Assembly (NCBI RefSeq): GCF_030145815.1
Contig: NZ_JAIXHL010000002.1
Location: 62,001-126,000, forward strand
Source: Sphingomonas sp.
GTDB lineage: Bacteria; Pseudomonadota; Alphaproteobacteria; Sphingomonadales; Sphingomonadaceae
Direction of reading: 5' to 3'
DNA length: 64,000 bases
Shown: in pieces, positions 25,472-32,965 of the stretch
Position numbering within the stretch: position 1 is the stretch's first letter
Layout: every line of letters starts with the position of its first letter
Notes under the pieces: model-generated
Database searches by the model: none
Told to the model about the DNA's origin: nothing
What the model saw: the letters and a program-made list of their open reading frames with translations, nothing else
Position numbers and translations under genes: made by a program

Positions 25472-25500
25472 GGAACCCCCTTTCCTGTCCATAATAGAGG
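25472..25500 (+). promoter_or_regulatory. Promoter-like element between the 889-residue gene and fliG
   Basis: GGAAC, a C/T-rich stretch, ATAATAG and AGAGG in the same order as at 18589-18616 before flgI. On the minus strand the same bases offer CTATTAT as a -10 for the 889-residue gene. Direction is uncertain. Confidence 0.35.
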
Positions 25501-25522
25501 GGTCGTGCGCGAAACCGACGGG

Positions 25523-25537
25523 TTAACCACGAATAAA
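25523..25537 (+). promoter_or_regulatory. CtrA-like box upstream of fliG
   Basis: TTAA, seven bases, then TAAA: one mismatch from the TTAA-N7-TTAA box bound by CtrA, a known activator of flagellar genes in alphaproteobacteria. It lies 18 bases upstream of the fliG start. Evidence is pattern only. Confidence 0.3.
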
Positions 25538-25554
25538 TGCAGGGGAACTAGACG

Positions 25555-26586
25555 ATGATGATGACTCCGGTCGCGGAACCGCCAGAATATAAGCGGCTGA
25601 ACCAGCGGGAGCGCGCGGCTGCGCTGATGCTTGCGCTGGGCCAGGAGCATGGCGCCCCGATCTGGGAACAGCTGTCGATCGACGAGGTCAAGGAGCTGTC
25701 GCAGAGCATGTCGCAGCTCGGCCGGATCCCGTCGAACCTGGTCGAATATCTGCTCAACCAGTTCCAGGTCGAAATGTCGTCGATGAGCTCGTGCCACGGC
25801 TCGTACGAAACGACCGAACGCCTGCTCAACAGCGTGCTCGACGCCGAACGGGTGAAGGAGATCATGGAGGATATCCGTGGTCCGTCGGGCCGGACGATGT
25901 GGGACAAGCTGTCCAACGTCAACGAAGGCGTGCTCGCCGGATACCTCCGCAACGAATATCCGCAGACCATTGCCGTGATCCTGTCCAAACTCAGGTCGGA
26001 CCATGCCGCACGCGTGCTCGGCGCACTGCCCCGCGACATCGCGGTCGATGTGGTGCAGCGGATGCTGCGCATGGAAACGGTGCAGAAGGAAGTGCTGGCA
26101 CAGGTCGAAGCGACGCTGAGGACCGAGTTCATGGCCAATTTCGCGCGCGCCCAGCGCCGCGATCCGCATGAGGCAATGGCCGAAATCTTCAACGCGATGG
26201 ACCGCTCGACCGAGGAAAGCATGCTCTCCGCACTCGACGCGCGCTCGCCCGATGCGGCTGATCGCATCCGTTCGCTCATGTTCACCTTCGAGGACCTGGG
26301 TGGGCTGCTGCCAGCCTCGATCGCGGTCATCGTCCGCCAGGCCGACAAGCGCCAGATGGCGCTAGCGCTGAAGGGCGCGCCGGAGAATATCCGTTCGCTG
26401 TTCTTCTCCACCATGACCGAGCGCTCGGCGAAATTGCTGCGCGAGGACATGGCGTCGATGGGGCCCGTGCGCGCGCGCGATTGCGAAGAGGCGCAATCCG
26501 CCCTTGTCCGCCTCGCCAAGAACCTCGCCGATATGGGGGAGATCGTGTTGGTCGATCCCAAGAGCGACGACACGATGATCGTCTAG
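25555..26586 (+). CDS. fliG: Flagellar motor switch protein FliG
   Basis: A 343-residue C-ring protein. The N-terminal domain begins LNQRERAAALMLALGQEHGAPIW; the middle domain contains ILSKLRSDHAARVLGALPRDIAVDVVQRML; the C-terminal torque domain contains MFTFEDLGGLLPASIAVIVRQADKRQMALALKGAPENIRSLFFSTMTERSAKLLREDM with the conserved charged residues. The start has AGGGGA upstream and three ATG codons in a row. fliF is not directly upstream as is common, but lies 1 kb downstream in the next operon. Confidence 0.95.
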   Translation: MMMTPVAEPPEYKRLNQRERAAALMLALGQEHGAPIWEQLSIDEVKELSQSMSQLGRIPSNLVEYLLNQFQVEMSSMSSCHGSYETTERLLNSVLDAERVKEIMEDIRGPSGRTMWDKLSNVNEGVLAGYLRNEYPQTIAVILSKLRSDHAARVLGALPRDIAVDVVQRMLRMETVQKEVLAQVEATLRTEFMANFARAQRRDPHEAMAEIFNAMDRSTEESMLSALDARSPDAADRIRSLMFTFEDLGGLLPASIAVIVRQADKRQMALALKGAPENIRSLFFSTMTERSAKLLREDMASMGPVRARDCEEAQSALVRLAKNLADMGEIVLVDPKSDDTMIV

Positions 26587-26596
26587 GGGACGGCCG

Positions 26597-27277
26597 ATGG
26601 ACCTTTCGTTCAGCACCAAGCCGTTCGGCTTCGACCGCGTGTTCACCGCGCCAAAAGCCGCGCGCACCGTCGAGCACGACGACACCATCTCGCTCGTCAT
26701 CAAGATCGAAGCGCTCGAGGACGAGCTGGCGCATCTGCGCAAGATGCAGAATGAGGAGCTGGCGCGCGCGCGTGCCGACGCGTTTCAGGCCGGGCTCGAC
26801 GCCGCGCGCTCGGATCGCGAGACCGCACTGCTCGCCGCGATGGACGCACTGCACTCCGAGGTCGAGGGCATGGTCGAGGACCGCGCCGGCTTCCGCGCCG
26901 ACACCGCGCGCGAGGCGGCCGAGCTGGTGCTCGCCGTCGCCCAGCATCTGGCCGGCCACCCGCTGCTCGCCTCCCCCGCGCAAGCAATCGACGACGCGAT
27001 CAGTCGCGCTTTGTCACAGGTCGCACGCGGCACCGAACTGATCGTGCGGGTCCATCCCGACATGGCCGAGCAGATCGAGGAGCGGATCGCGACGCGTCAG
27101 GCCAATGACCGCCGCCGCCTGAACCTCCACGTCACCCACGACCCCTCGCTCGCCAGCGGCGATGCACGGATCGAGTGGGACGAGGGCGGTCTGACGCTGG
27201 ATCGTGCACTGCGCGAGGAAGCGGTGCTACGCGAACTCAACAATCTTTTTCCGGTCGACGACGGTCCAGCCAAATGA
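26597..27277 (+). CDS. fliH: Flagellar export regulator FliH
   Basis: This 226-residue protein has an N-terminal segment with aromatic FGFDRVF, a helical region (KIEALEDELAHLRKMQNEELARARADAFQAG) and a C-terminal domain ending with RIEWDEGGLTLDRALREEAVLRELNNLF, as in FliH/HrpE proteins. FliH normally holds the FliI ATPase at the C-ring; no fliI follows here, and a terminator comes next. It starts 10 bases after fliG. Confidence 0.88.
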   Translation: MDLSFSTKPFGFDRVFTAPKAARTVEHDDTISLVIKIEALEDELAHLRKMQNEELARARADAFQAGLDAARSDRETALLAAMDALHSEVEGMVEDRAGFRADTAREAAELVLAVAQHLAGHPLLASPAQAIDDAISRALSQVARGTELIVRVHPDMAEQIEERIATRQANDRRRLNLHVTHDPSLASGDARIEWDEGGLTLDRALREEAVLRELNNLFPVDDGPAK

Positions 27278-27337
27278 TCCTCTATTAATAGCGTGTCGGA
27301 CGGCCCGGCTCCCCTGCCCGGCCCCCTCCGCAAATCG

Positions 27338-27377
27338 GCGCCCCCGGACTCCCCCGTCCGGGGGCGCTTTTGGTTTT
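27338..27377 (+). terminator. Rho-independent terminator after fliGH
   Basis: A 12-base GC-rich stem (arms 27338-27349 and 27356-27367) with a six-base loop is followed by TTTTGGTTTT. It separates fliGH from the fliF operon. Confidence 0.9.
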
Positions 27378-27511
27378 ACGATCCAGCAGCTGGATCGGTG
27401 CGGCACCGGCCCGCTCCCCTAACCCGGCCACCCATAGGATGCTGTCGCTGGATGTCCGGGTGGGAGAGCGGTCCGGTGCCGTAGAACTCCACTCGGCAAT
27501 TTTTTCCCACC

Positions 27512-27524
27512 GGCAAAACCTGCC
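27512..27524 (+). promoter_or_regulatory. Candidate FlbD-type operator upstream of fliF
   Basis: GGCAAAACCTGCC ends 14 bases before a TATAAT, so it covers the -35 position. It matches the elements at 15102 (minus strand) and 15163. In Caulobacter FlbD binds ftr elements at fliF and other flagellar promoters; equivalence here is inferred. Confidence 0.5.
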
Positions 27525-27538
27525 GTCGGCGCGGCATC

Positions 27539-27544
27539 TATAAT
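27539..27544 (+). promoter_or_regulatory. Candidate -10 element for the fliF operon
   Basis: A perfect TATAAT, 45-50 bases before the predicted fliF start. The -35 position is occupied by the GGCA...TGCC element, not by a TTGACA-like hexamer. Confidence 0.45.
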
Positions 27545-27588
27545 TGACCTGAGGAACAGGCAGTTCCGGTTGGTTGATAGGGTGCCGC

Positions 27589-29205
27589 TTGGAGCAGGTT
27601 AAAGGGCTGATCGCGCAATTGGGGGCCAAAAGGCTCATCATCATGGGCGGCGTCGCGGCATTGATCATGGCGGCGCTGGCGATGGTCGCGCTGCGTGGCG
27701 AGAACACCACCATGGGGTTCCTCTACACCGATCTCGACCCGTCGGCCGCCGCGGCAATCTCCGAAAAGCTCAAGTCGCAGAACGTCCCCTTTGAACTGTC
27801 CGCCGACGGCACCGCCGTGATGGCGCCCGTCGACAAGCTCGCCGAGCTGCGCATGGCGATGGCGGGCGAGAAACTGGGCGGCAAGATCGGTTATGAGGTA
27901 CTGGACGAGGAACAGCCGTTCGGCGTCTCCGCCAGCCGCGCCAAGATGAACGAGACGCGCGCGATCGAGGGCGAACTGGTCCGATCGATCCAGAGCCTCG
28001 ACGCCGTGTCGGGCGCGCGCGTCCATATCGTGATGCCCGAACGCGCGATGTTCGCTGCCGAGGCACGCCCCGCGACCGCATCGGTCACAGTCAAGACCAA
28101 GGGCCGCCTGCCGGCCGAGACGATCCAGGCGATCCGCTACCTCGTCTCGTCCGCAGTCCCCGAATTGTCGCCCGAATCCGTGTCGATCGTCGATCAGTCG
28201 GGCGCGTTGCTCGCGCGCGCCGGCGAACAGGGCGCGGCGGGCGGCGGCAGCATCGACGAACGCCAGGCGCAGATCGAGGCGAAGATGCGCGAAGAGATCA
28301 TCGCGCTGCTCGAGCCGATCGTCGGCCAGGGCAAGGTCCGCGCCGAGGTCGCCGCGCAGATCGATCGCGATGCGACGCGCGAAGAATCCAACGTCTATGA
28401 CCCCGACAAGCAGGTCATTGCGCGCCAGGTGACGGTCGAAAGCGACGACCAGAGCAACGAGAATAGCGGCGAACAGGCCGCGACCGTCGGCAACCAGCTG
28501 CCCGAAGCGCAGCAGCAGCCGGTCGGTGCCAATGGCGGAGACCGGCGGCAACAGGCACGCAAGGAAACGTCGGAAGACGTCACCTATGCCAACAGCGCCA
28601 CCCGCAGCGTGGTGACGCGCGAACCGGGCAAGCTCACCCGTCTGTCGGTCGCGGTGACCGTCGATGGTGGCGCGCAGGGCCTGCCCGAAGCGCGCAAGCA
28701 GCAGCTGACCCGACTGGTGGAAAATGCCGTCGGCATCGATACCGAACGCGGTGACAGCGTGGTGGTCGAAAGCCTGGCCTTCGCGACCCCGGCGGAACCC
28801 GCCGACGCGCAGGCCGCCTGGTACAGCTTCTTCACTTCGGATCAGGTCGTCGGCCTGCTCAAGATCCTGCTGGTGGGCGTCATTGGCCTGATCGTGCTGC
28901 GCATGCTCCGCTCGCGCGCCAACAAGGAAGCCGAGGGCGAAGCCGGTCCGCCAATGCTGCCCAGCGATCAGAATGCCGAAATGCTGGCGATCGCGCAGCA
29001 GGCGGCAGAGGGCGACCCGGCAGCACTCAAGCAACTGGAATCGATGCAGGGAAACGGGTCGAACGTCCCGCTGCTCGACCATGATGTCCAGCTCAACAAT
29101 GTCGATGGCCAGATCAAGGCGTCGCATCTGCGCAAGGTCGGCGACATGGTCGCCAGCAACGCGCCCGAAGCGACTGCCGTGATCCGCCAGTGGATGAACG
29201 CATGA
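27589..29205 (+). CDS. fliF: Flagellar MS-ring protein FliF
   Basis: A protein of about 538 residues with an N-terminal membrane helix (IIMGGVAALIMAALAMVAL), periplasmic ring-building domains (SRAKMNETRAIEGELVRSIQSLDAVSGARVHIVMPER and SATVSVKTKG-like SASVTVKTKGRLP), and a second helix near the C-terminus (VGLLKILLVGVIGLIVLRML) followed by the FliG-binding tail. No ATG is available; TTG at 27589 with AGGG seven bases upstream is chosen over TTG at 27574, which lacks a ribosome site. First gene of the fliF-fliN-flbD-flhA-fliK-flgD operon. Confidence 0.93.
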   Translation: MEQVKGLIAQLGAKRLIIMGGVAALIMAALAMVALRGENTTMGFLYTDLDPSAAAAISEKLKSQNVPFELSADGTAVMAPVDKLAELRMAMAGEKLGGKIGYEVLDEEQPFGVSASRAKMNETRAIEGELVRSIQSLDAVSGARVHIVMPERAMFAAEARPATASVTVKTKGRLPAETIQAIRYLVSSAVPELSPESVSIVDQSGALLARAGEQGAAGGGSIDERQAQIEAKMREEIIALLEPIVGQGKVRAEVAAQIDRDATREESNVYDPDKQVIARQVTVESDDQSNENSGEQAATVGNQLPEAQQQPVGANGGDRRQQARKETSEDVTYANSATRSVVTREPGKLTRLSVAVTVDGGAQGLPEARKQQLTRLVENAVGIDTERGDSVVVESLAFATPAEPADAQAAWYSFFTSDQVVGLLKILLVGVIGLIVLRMLRSRANKEAEGEAGPPMLPSDQNAEMLAIAQQAAEGDPAALKQLESMQGNGSNVPLLDHDVQLNNVDGQIKASHLRKVGDMVASNAPEATAVIRQWMNA

Positions 29206-29576
29206 TGGAGACCCCGATGTCCGAACCCGGCGAACCGATCGAGAGCCACGAAAGCGGCGCGATGATCGAGACCGACGCGCCGCCGTCGTTCGAGGAATTC
29301 GCCACGGATGGCCCCGCAGCCGATACCGGCCCCGCCGGATCGCTGTCCGCCGTCAACGAGGTGCCGGTGCGCGTCCAGGCCGTACTCGGCCGCGCCCGCG
29401 TGCCGGTCGGCGAGCTGATCCGGATGAAGTCGGGCATGGTGCTGGAACTCGACCGCCGCGTCGGCGAGCCGGTCGACGTCTATGTCAACAACCGGCTGGT
29501 GGCGCGCGGCGAAGTGATGCTGGTCGACCATGCGCTTGGCGTCACGCTCACCGAAATCGTGCGCCAGGACGGCTGA
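29202..29576 (+). CDS. fliN: C-ring protein FliN (long copy)
   Basis: A 124-residue FliN with an acidic N-terminal extension of about 45 residues and a SpoA domain (VPVRVQAVLGRARVPVGELIRMKSGMVLELDRRVGEPVDVYVNNRLVARGEVMLVDHALGVTLTEIV). The start ATG overlaps the fliF stop as ATGA. The fliF-fliN-flbD order resembles Caulobacter, so this is probably the main C-ring FliN, with the 85-residue copy at 14829 a paralogue. Confidence 0.92.
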   Translation: MMETPMSEPGEPIESHESGAMIETDAPPSFEEFATDGPAADTGPAGSLSAVNEVPVRVQAVLGRARVPVGELIRMKSGMVLELDRRVGEPVDVYVNNRLVARGEVMLVDHALGVTLTEIVRQDG

Positions 29577-29578
29577 TC

Positions 29579-30865
29579 ATGCAGCTTCGCCTGATGATCG
29601 TCGGTGCCAGCAGCGGCCCCTTTGGCGAGGCTGCGCGCATGGCGCAAAGCCTGGGCGCCGAGGTCAAGATCGCCGAAACGCCGACGGCCGCACTCGAACA
29701 TCTGCGTGAGGTTGGCGCGGGGCTGGTGATGATCGACGTCGACAGCGACGTGCCGGGATTCATGCGCGCGCTGATCGCCGAACGCTTTGCCGTGCCGGTA
29801 CTCGCCTGTGGCATCGACGCTCCTGCCGAGCGCGCGGTCGCCGCGATCCGTGCCGGCGCGCGCGACTATATCCCCCTGCCCCCCGATCGCGAGCTGATCG
29901 CCGCCGCGATCGCGCAGATGGCGCAGGCCGATTTCGCACCGATGGTGGGTGAAGATCCCGCCTGGCTGCGCGCGCTCGACTTCGCCCGCGCCATGGCCCC
30001 GGCGCATGCCCCGATCCTGATCAGCGGCGAGCGCGGCACCGGCAAGGAACGCGTCGCGCACGCCACCCACGCCGCGTCGGGCCGCTCCGGCTTCGTCACG
30101 ATCGAATGCACCGGCGTCGCGCCGGAAGTGCTGCACTCCGAACTGTTCGGCCATGCCGCCGGTGCGTTCGAGGGCGCGCTGGCCAGCCGTCGCGGCGCCT
30201 TCGTCACTGCCAGCGGCGGGACGCTGTTCCTGCGCGACATCGACCGCCTGCCCGCCGCGCTCCAGCTCGACGTGCTCAAGGCAATGTCGGCGCCGGGCGC
30301 GCCCAACGTGATCGCGAGCACGCGCCGCGACCTGTCCGTCCTGGTCGACGCAGGGCAGTTCCGCAGCGACCTGCTCGCCCGCTTCGCACTGGCAACAGTG
30401 GCGCTGCCCCCGCTGCGCGCGCGCGGCGGCGACATCCGCCTGCTCGCGGCGACCTTTGCCGCGCGCTTCGCGGCGATGCAGTGCCTGCCGAGCCCGCTGA
30501 TCGATCCGGCGACCGAAACGCTGCTGACCAGCTATGAGTGGCCGGGCAATGTCGCCGAACTGCAGGATGCGATGCACCGCGCGGTGCTGCTGTCGCCAGA
30601 TGGCTATATCGGGCCGGAGGCGATCGTGCTGGCCGACGGGTCCCGGCTCGCGCCGCCCGCCCCGGTCGCGGGCAAGCCGGTCATCGCCTCGCTCGTCGGT
30701 CAGACGGTCGAAGAAGTCGAACGCCAGCTGATCCTGGAAACGCTGGAGCGGTGCCAGGGCAATCGTACCTCGGCCTCGCAGATCCTGGGCATTTCGGTCC
30801 GCACGATGCGCAACAAGCTCAAGGCCTTTGTCGAGGCCGGTATCGCCGTCGTTCCGGCAACCTGA
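29579..30865 (+). CDS. flbD: FlbD-like flagellar regulator (sigma-54 activator family, degenerate motifs)
   Basis: This 428-residue protein has an atypical receiver-like domain (1-115, possible Asp53), an AAA+ domain (about 125-350) and a C-terminal Fis-type HTH (LETLERCQGNRTSASQILGISVRTMRNKL). Walker A is intact (GERGTGKE, 150-157). The GAFTGA loop that contacts sigma-54 reads GAFEGA (195-200), and Walker B, normally ending DE, reads GGTLFLRDID (213-222). ATP hydrolysis and sigma-54 activation are therefore doubtful. Its neighbours (fliF, fliN) and the presence of fliX identify it as FlbD. It may act on promoters in a different way, perhaps as a DNA-binding switch. Confidence 0.85.
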   Translation: MQLRLMIVGASSGPFGEAARMAQSLGAEVKIAETPTAALEHLREVGAGLVMIDVDSDVPGFMRALIAERFAVPVLACGIDAPAERAVAAIRAGARDYIPLPPDRELIAAAIAQMAQADFAPMVGEDPAWLRALDFARAMAPAHAPILISGERGTGKERVAHATHAASGRSGFVTIECTGVAPEVLHSELFGHAAGAFEGALASRRGAFVTASGGTLFLRDIDRLPAALQLDVLKAMSAPGAPNVIASTRRDLSVLVDAGQFRSDLLARFALATVALPPLRARGGDIRLLAATFAARFAAMQCLPSPLIDPATETLLTSYEWPGNVAELQDAMHRAVLLSPDGYIGPEAIVLADGSRLAPPAPVAGKPVIASLVGQTVEEVERQLILETLERCQGNRTSASQILGISVRTMRNKLKAFVEAGIAVVPAT

Positions 30866-30880
30866 CGCGGAAATCACTCG

Positions 30881-32962
30881 ATGAACGGACTCAACGGCTT
30901 CCTCTCCCGCCTCGGCAATGGTCGCGACATCGCGCTCGCGATCGGCGTGCTGGCGATCATCGGCACGCTCGTCCTGCCGATGCCCGGCTGGATGCTCGAC
31001 CTGGGCCTCGTCCTGTCGATCACCCTGTCGGTGATGATCCTGATGACCGCCCTGTTCATCGAAAAGCCGCTGCAGCTGTCGGCATTCCCGACGATCCTGC
31101 TGATCGCGACGATGCTGCGCCTCGGCCTCAACATCGCCTCGACCCGCCTGATCCTGGCGCATGGCCATGAAGGCGCGCATGCCGCGGGCGGCGTGATTGC
31201 GGCGTTCGGCGAGTTCCTGATCGGCGGCGAGCCGGTGATCGGCATCACCATCTTCGCGATCCTGATCGTCATCAACTTCGTCGTCATCACCAAGGGTGCG
31301 GGCCGCATCGCCGAAGTCGCCGCACGCTTCAGCCTCGACGCCATGCCCGGCAAGCAGATGGCGATCGACGCCGACCTGTCGGCCGGCATGATCACCGAGG
31401 AACAGGCGCGCAGCCGCCGTCAGGAAGTGGAGGCCGAAAGCGGCTTCTTCGGCGCGATGGACGGTGCGTCCAAGTTCGTGAAGGGCGACGCGATCGCCGC
31501 GCTGCTGATCACCGCGATCAACGTGATCGTCGGCCTGATCATCGGCGTCGCCGTCCATGGCGTTCCGTTCGGCGAGGCGTTCCACAGCTACACGCTGCTG
31601 ACCGTCGGCGAAGGGCTGGTCAGCCAGGTCCCGGCGCTGGTGATCTCGATCGCCGCCGGCCTGATGGTGTCGAAGGGCACGCAGGCGGGCAAGACCGGCG
31701 CGGCGCTGGGCGAACAGCTTGGCCGCTATCCGCAGGCGTTCGGCATGTCCGCCGTGCTGCTCGGCGCGCTGGCGCTGATGCCGGGCCTGCCGTTCCTGCC
31801 GTTCGCGATGTTCGCCGCGGGCACCGGCTATGCCGGCTGGTATCTCGCCAAGAAGACCAAGGAACGCGCCGCCCTCGCCGAGCGCATCGCGCAGGTCGAG
31901 GAGGCCGAAGCCGCCGCAGTGGTCGAGGAGCCGATCTCGCGCACGCTCGCGATCGACGCGGTGCGGATCGAGATCGGCTATGGCCTGTTGCCCATCATCA
32001 ACGATGCCGCGCGCGAACCGCGCCTCGACGATCAGGTTCGCGCACTGCGCCGCCAGATGGCGACCGAGTACGGCTTCGTCCTCCCCTCGGTCCGCATCAT
32101 CGACAATATGGGGCTGCAGGCGAACCAATATGTCATCTACATCAAGGAGACTGAGGCGGCGCGCGCCGACATTCGCCTCGATCGCCTCCTCGTCATCAAC
32201 CCCGGCGACGGCCCCGCGGGCATTCCGGGCGAGCCGACGCGCGAGCCGGTGTTCAACCTGCCCGCTTTGTGGATCGACCGCGAACTGCGCGAGGAAGCGG
32301 GCTTCCGCGGTCTGACCGTGGTTGATGCCGGCACGATCATCACCACGCACCTGACCGAACTGGTCAAGGACAATATCGCCGACATGCTGAGCTACACCGA
32401 GGTGCAGAAGCTGTTGAACGAGGTGCATACCGACTCGTCCAAGCTGGTGGCGGAAATCATCCCGTCGCGCATCTCGATCTCGGGGGTGCAGCGCATCCTG
32501 CAGAACCTGCTGGGCGAAGGCGTGTCGATCCGCGATGTGCCGACGATCCTGGAGGGGATCGCCGAAGCCGCGCCGATCACGACCAACCTGACCCAAATCA
32601 CCGAACATGTCCGCGCGCGCCTCGCCCGGCAGATTTCGGCGACCCAGTCGCGCGAGGGGGCGATCCCGATCGTCACCCTCTCGCCCGAATGGGACGCCGC
32701 TTTTGCCGAGAACATCATGGGCCAGGGCGACGAGCGCCACCTCGCCATGGCGCCATCGCAGCTGCAGGGCTTTATCGCCGCCGTGCGCGATACCTATGAC
32801 CGGATGGCGAGCAGCGGCGAAATCCCGTGCCTCCTCACCAATCCGACGATCCGCCCCTTCGTGCGCAGCGTGATCGAGCGGGTGCGCCCGGCGACCGTGG
32901 TGCTGTCGCAGAACGAAATCCACGCCCGCGCCCGCGTGCGCGCGCTCGGCACGATTGGTTAA
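30881..32962 (+). CDS. flhA: Flagellar export gate protein FlhA
   Basis: A 693-residue protein with about eight N-terminal membrane helices (for example MLDLGLVLSITLSVMILMTALFIEKPLQLSAFPTILLIATMLRLGLNIASTRLIL), the FHIPEP-like cytoplasmic motif region AARFSLDAMPGKQMAIDADL, and a large C-terminal docking domain from about residue 350. Full length for the family. FlhA is the core of the export gate and receives substrates from chaperones. Confidence 0.96.
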   Translation: MNGLNGFLSRLGNGRDIALAIGVLAIIGTLVLPMPGWMLDLGLVLSITLSVMILMTALFIEKPLQLSAFPTILLIATMLRLGLNIASTRLILAHGHEGAHAAGGVIAAFGEFLIGGEPVIGITIFAILIVINFVVITKGAGRIAEVAARFSLDAMPGKQMAIDADLSAGMITEEQARSRRQEVEAESGFFGAMDGASKFVKGDAIAALLITAINVIVGLIIGVAVHGVPFGEAFHSYTLLTVGEGLVSQVPALVISIAAGLMVSKGTQAGKTGAALGEQLGRYPQAFGMSAVLLGALALMPGLPFLPFAMFAAGTGYAGWYLAKKTKERAALAERIAQVEEAEAAAVVEEPISRTLAIDAVRIEIGYGLLPIINDAAREPRLDDQVRALRRQMATEYGFVLPSVRIIDNMGLQANQYVIYIKETEAARADIRLDRLLVINPGDGPAGIPGEPTREPVFNLPALWIDRELREEAGFRGLTVVDAGTIITTHLTELVKDNIADMLSYTEVQKLLNEVHTDSSKLVAEIIPSRISISGVQRILQNLLGEGVSIRDVPTILEGIAEAAPITTNLTQITEHVRARLARQISATQSREGAIPIVTLSPEWDAAFAENIMGQGDERHLAMAPSQLQGFIAAVRDTYDRMASSGEIPCLLTNPTIRPFVRSVIERVRPATVVLSQNEIHARARVRALGTIG

Positions 32963-32965
32963 GCC

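Larger units (their letters stand above)
27378..27588 (+). other. Intergenic region and leader upstream of fliF
   Basis: About 210 bases without a gene. It holds a candidate operator at 27512, a half-like GGCAATTTTTTCC at 27495, TATAAT at 27539 and the short leader to fliF. The first 110 bases show nothing I can assign. Confidence 0.6.
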
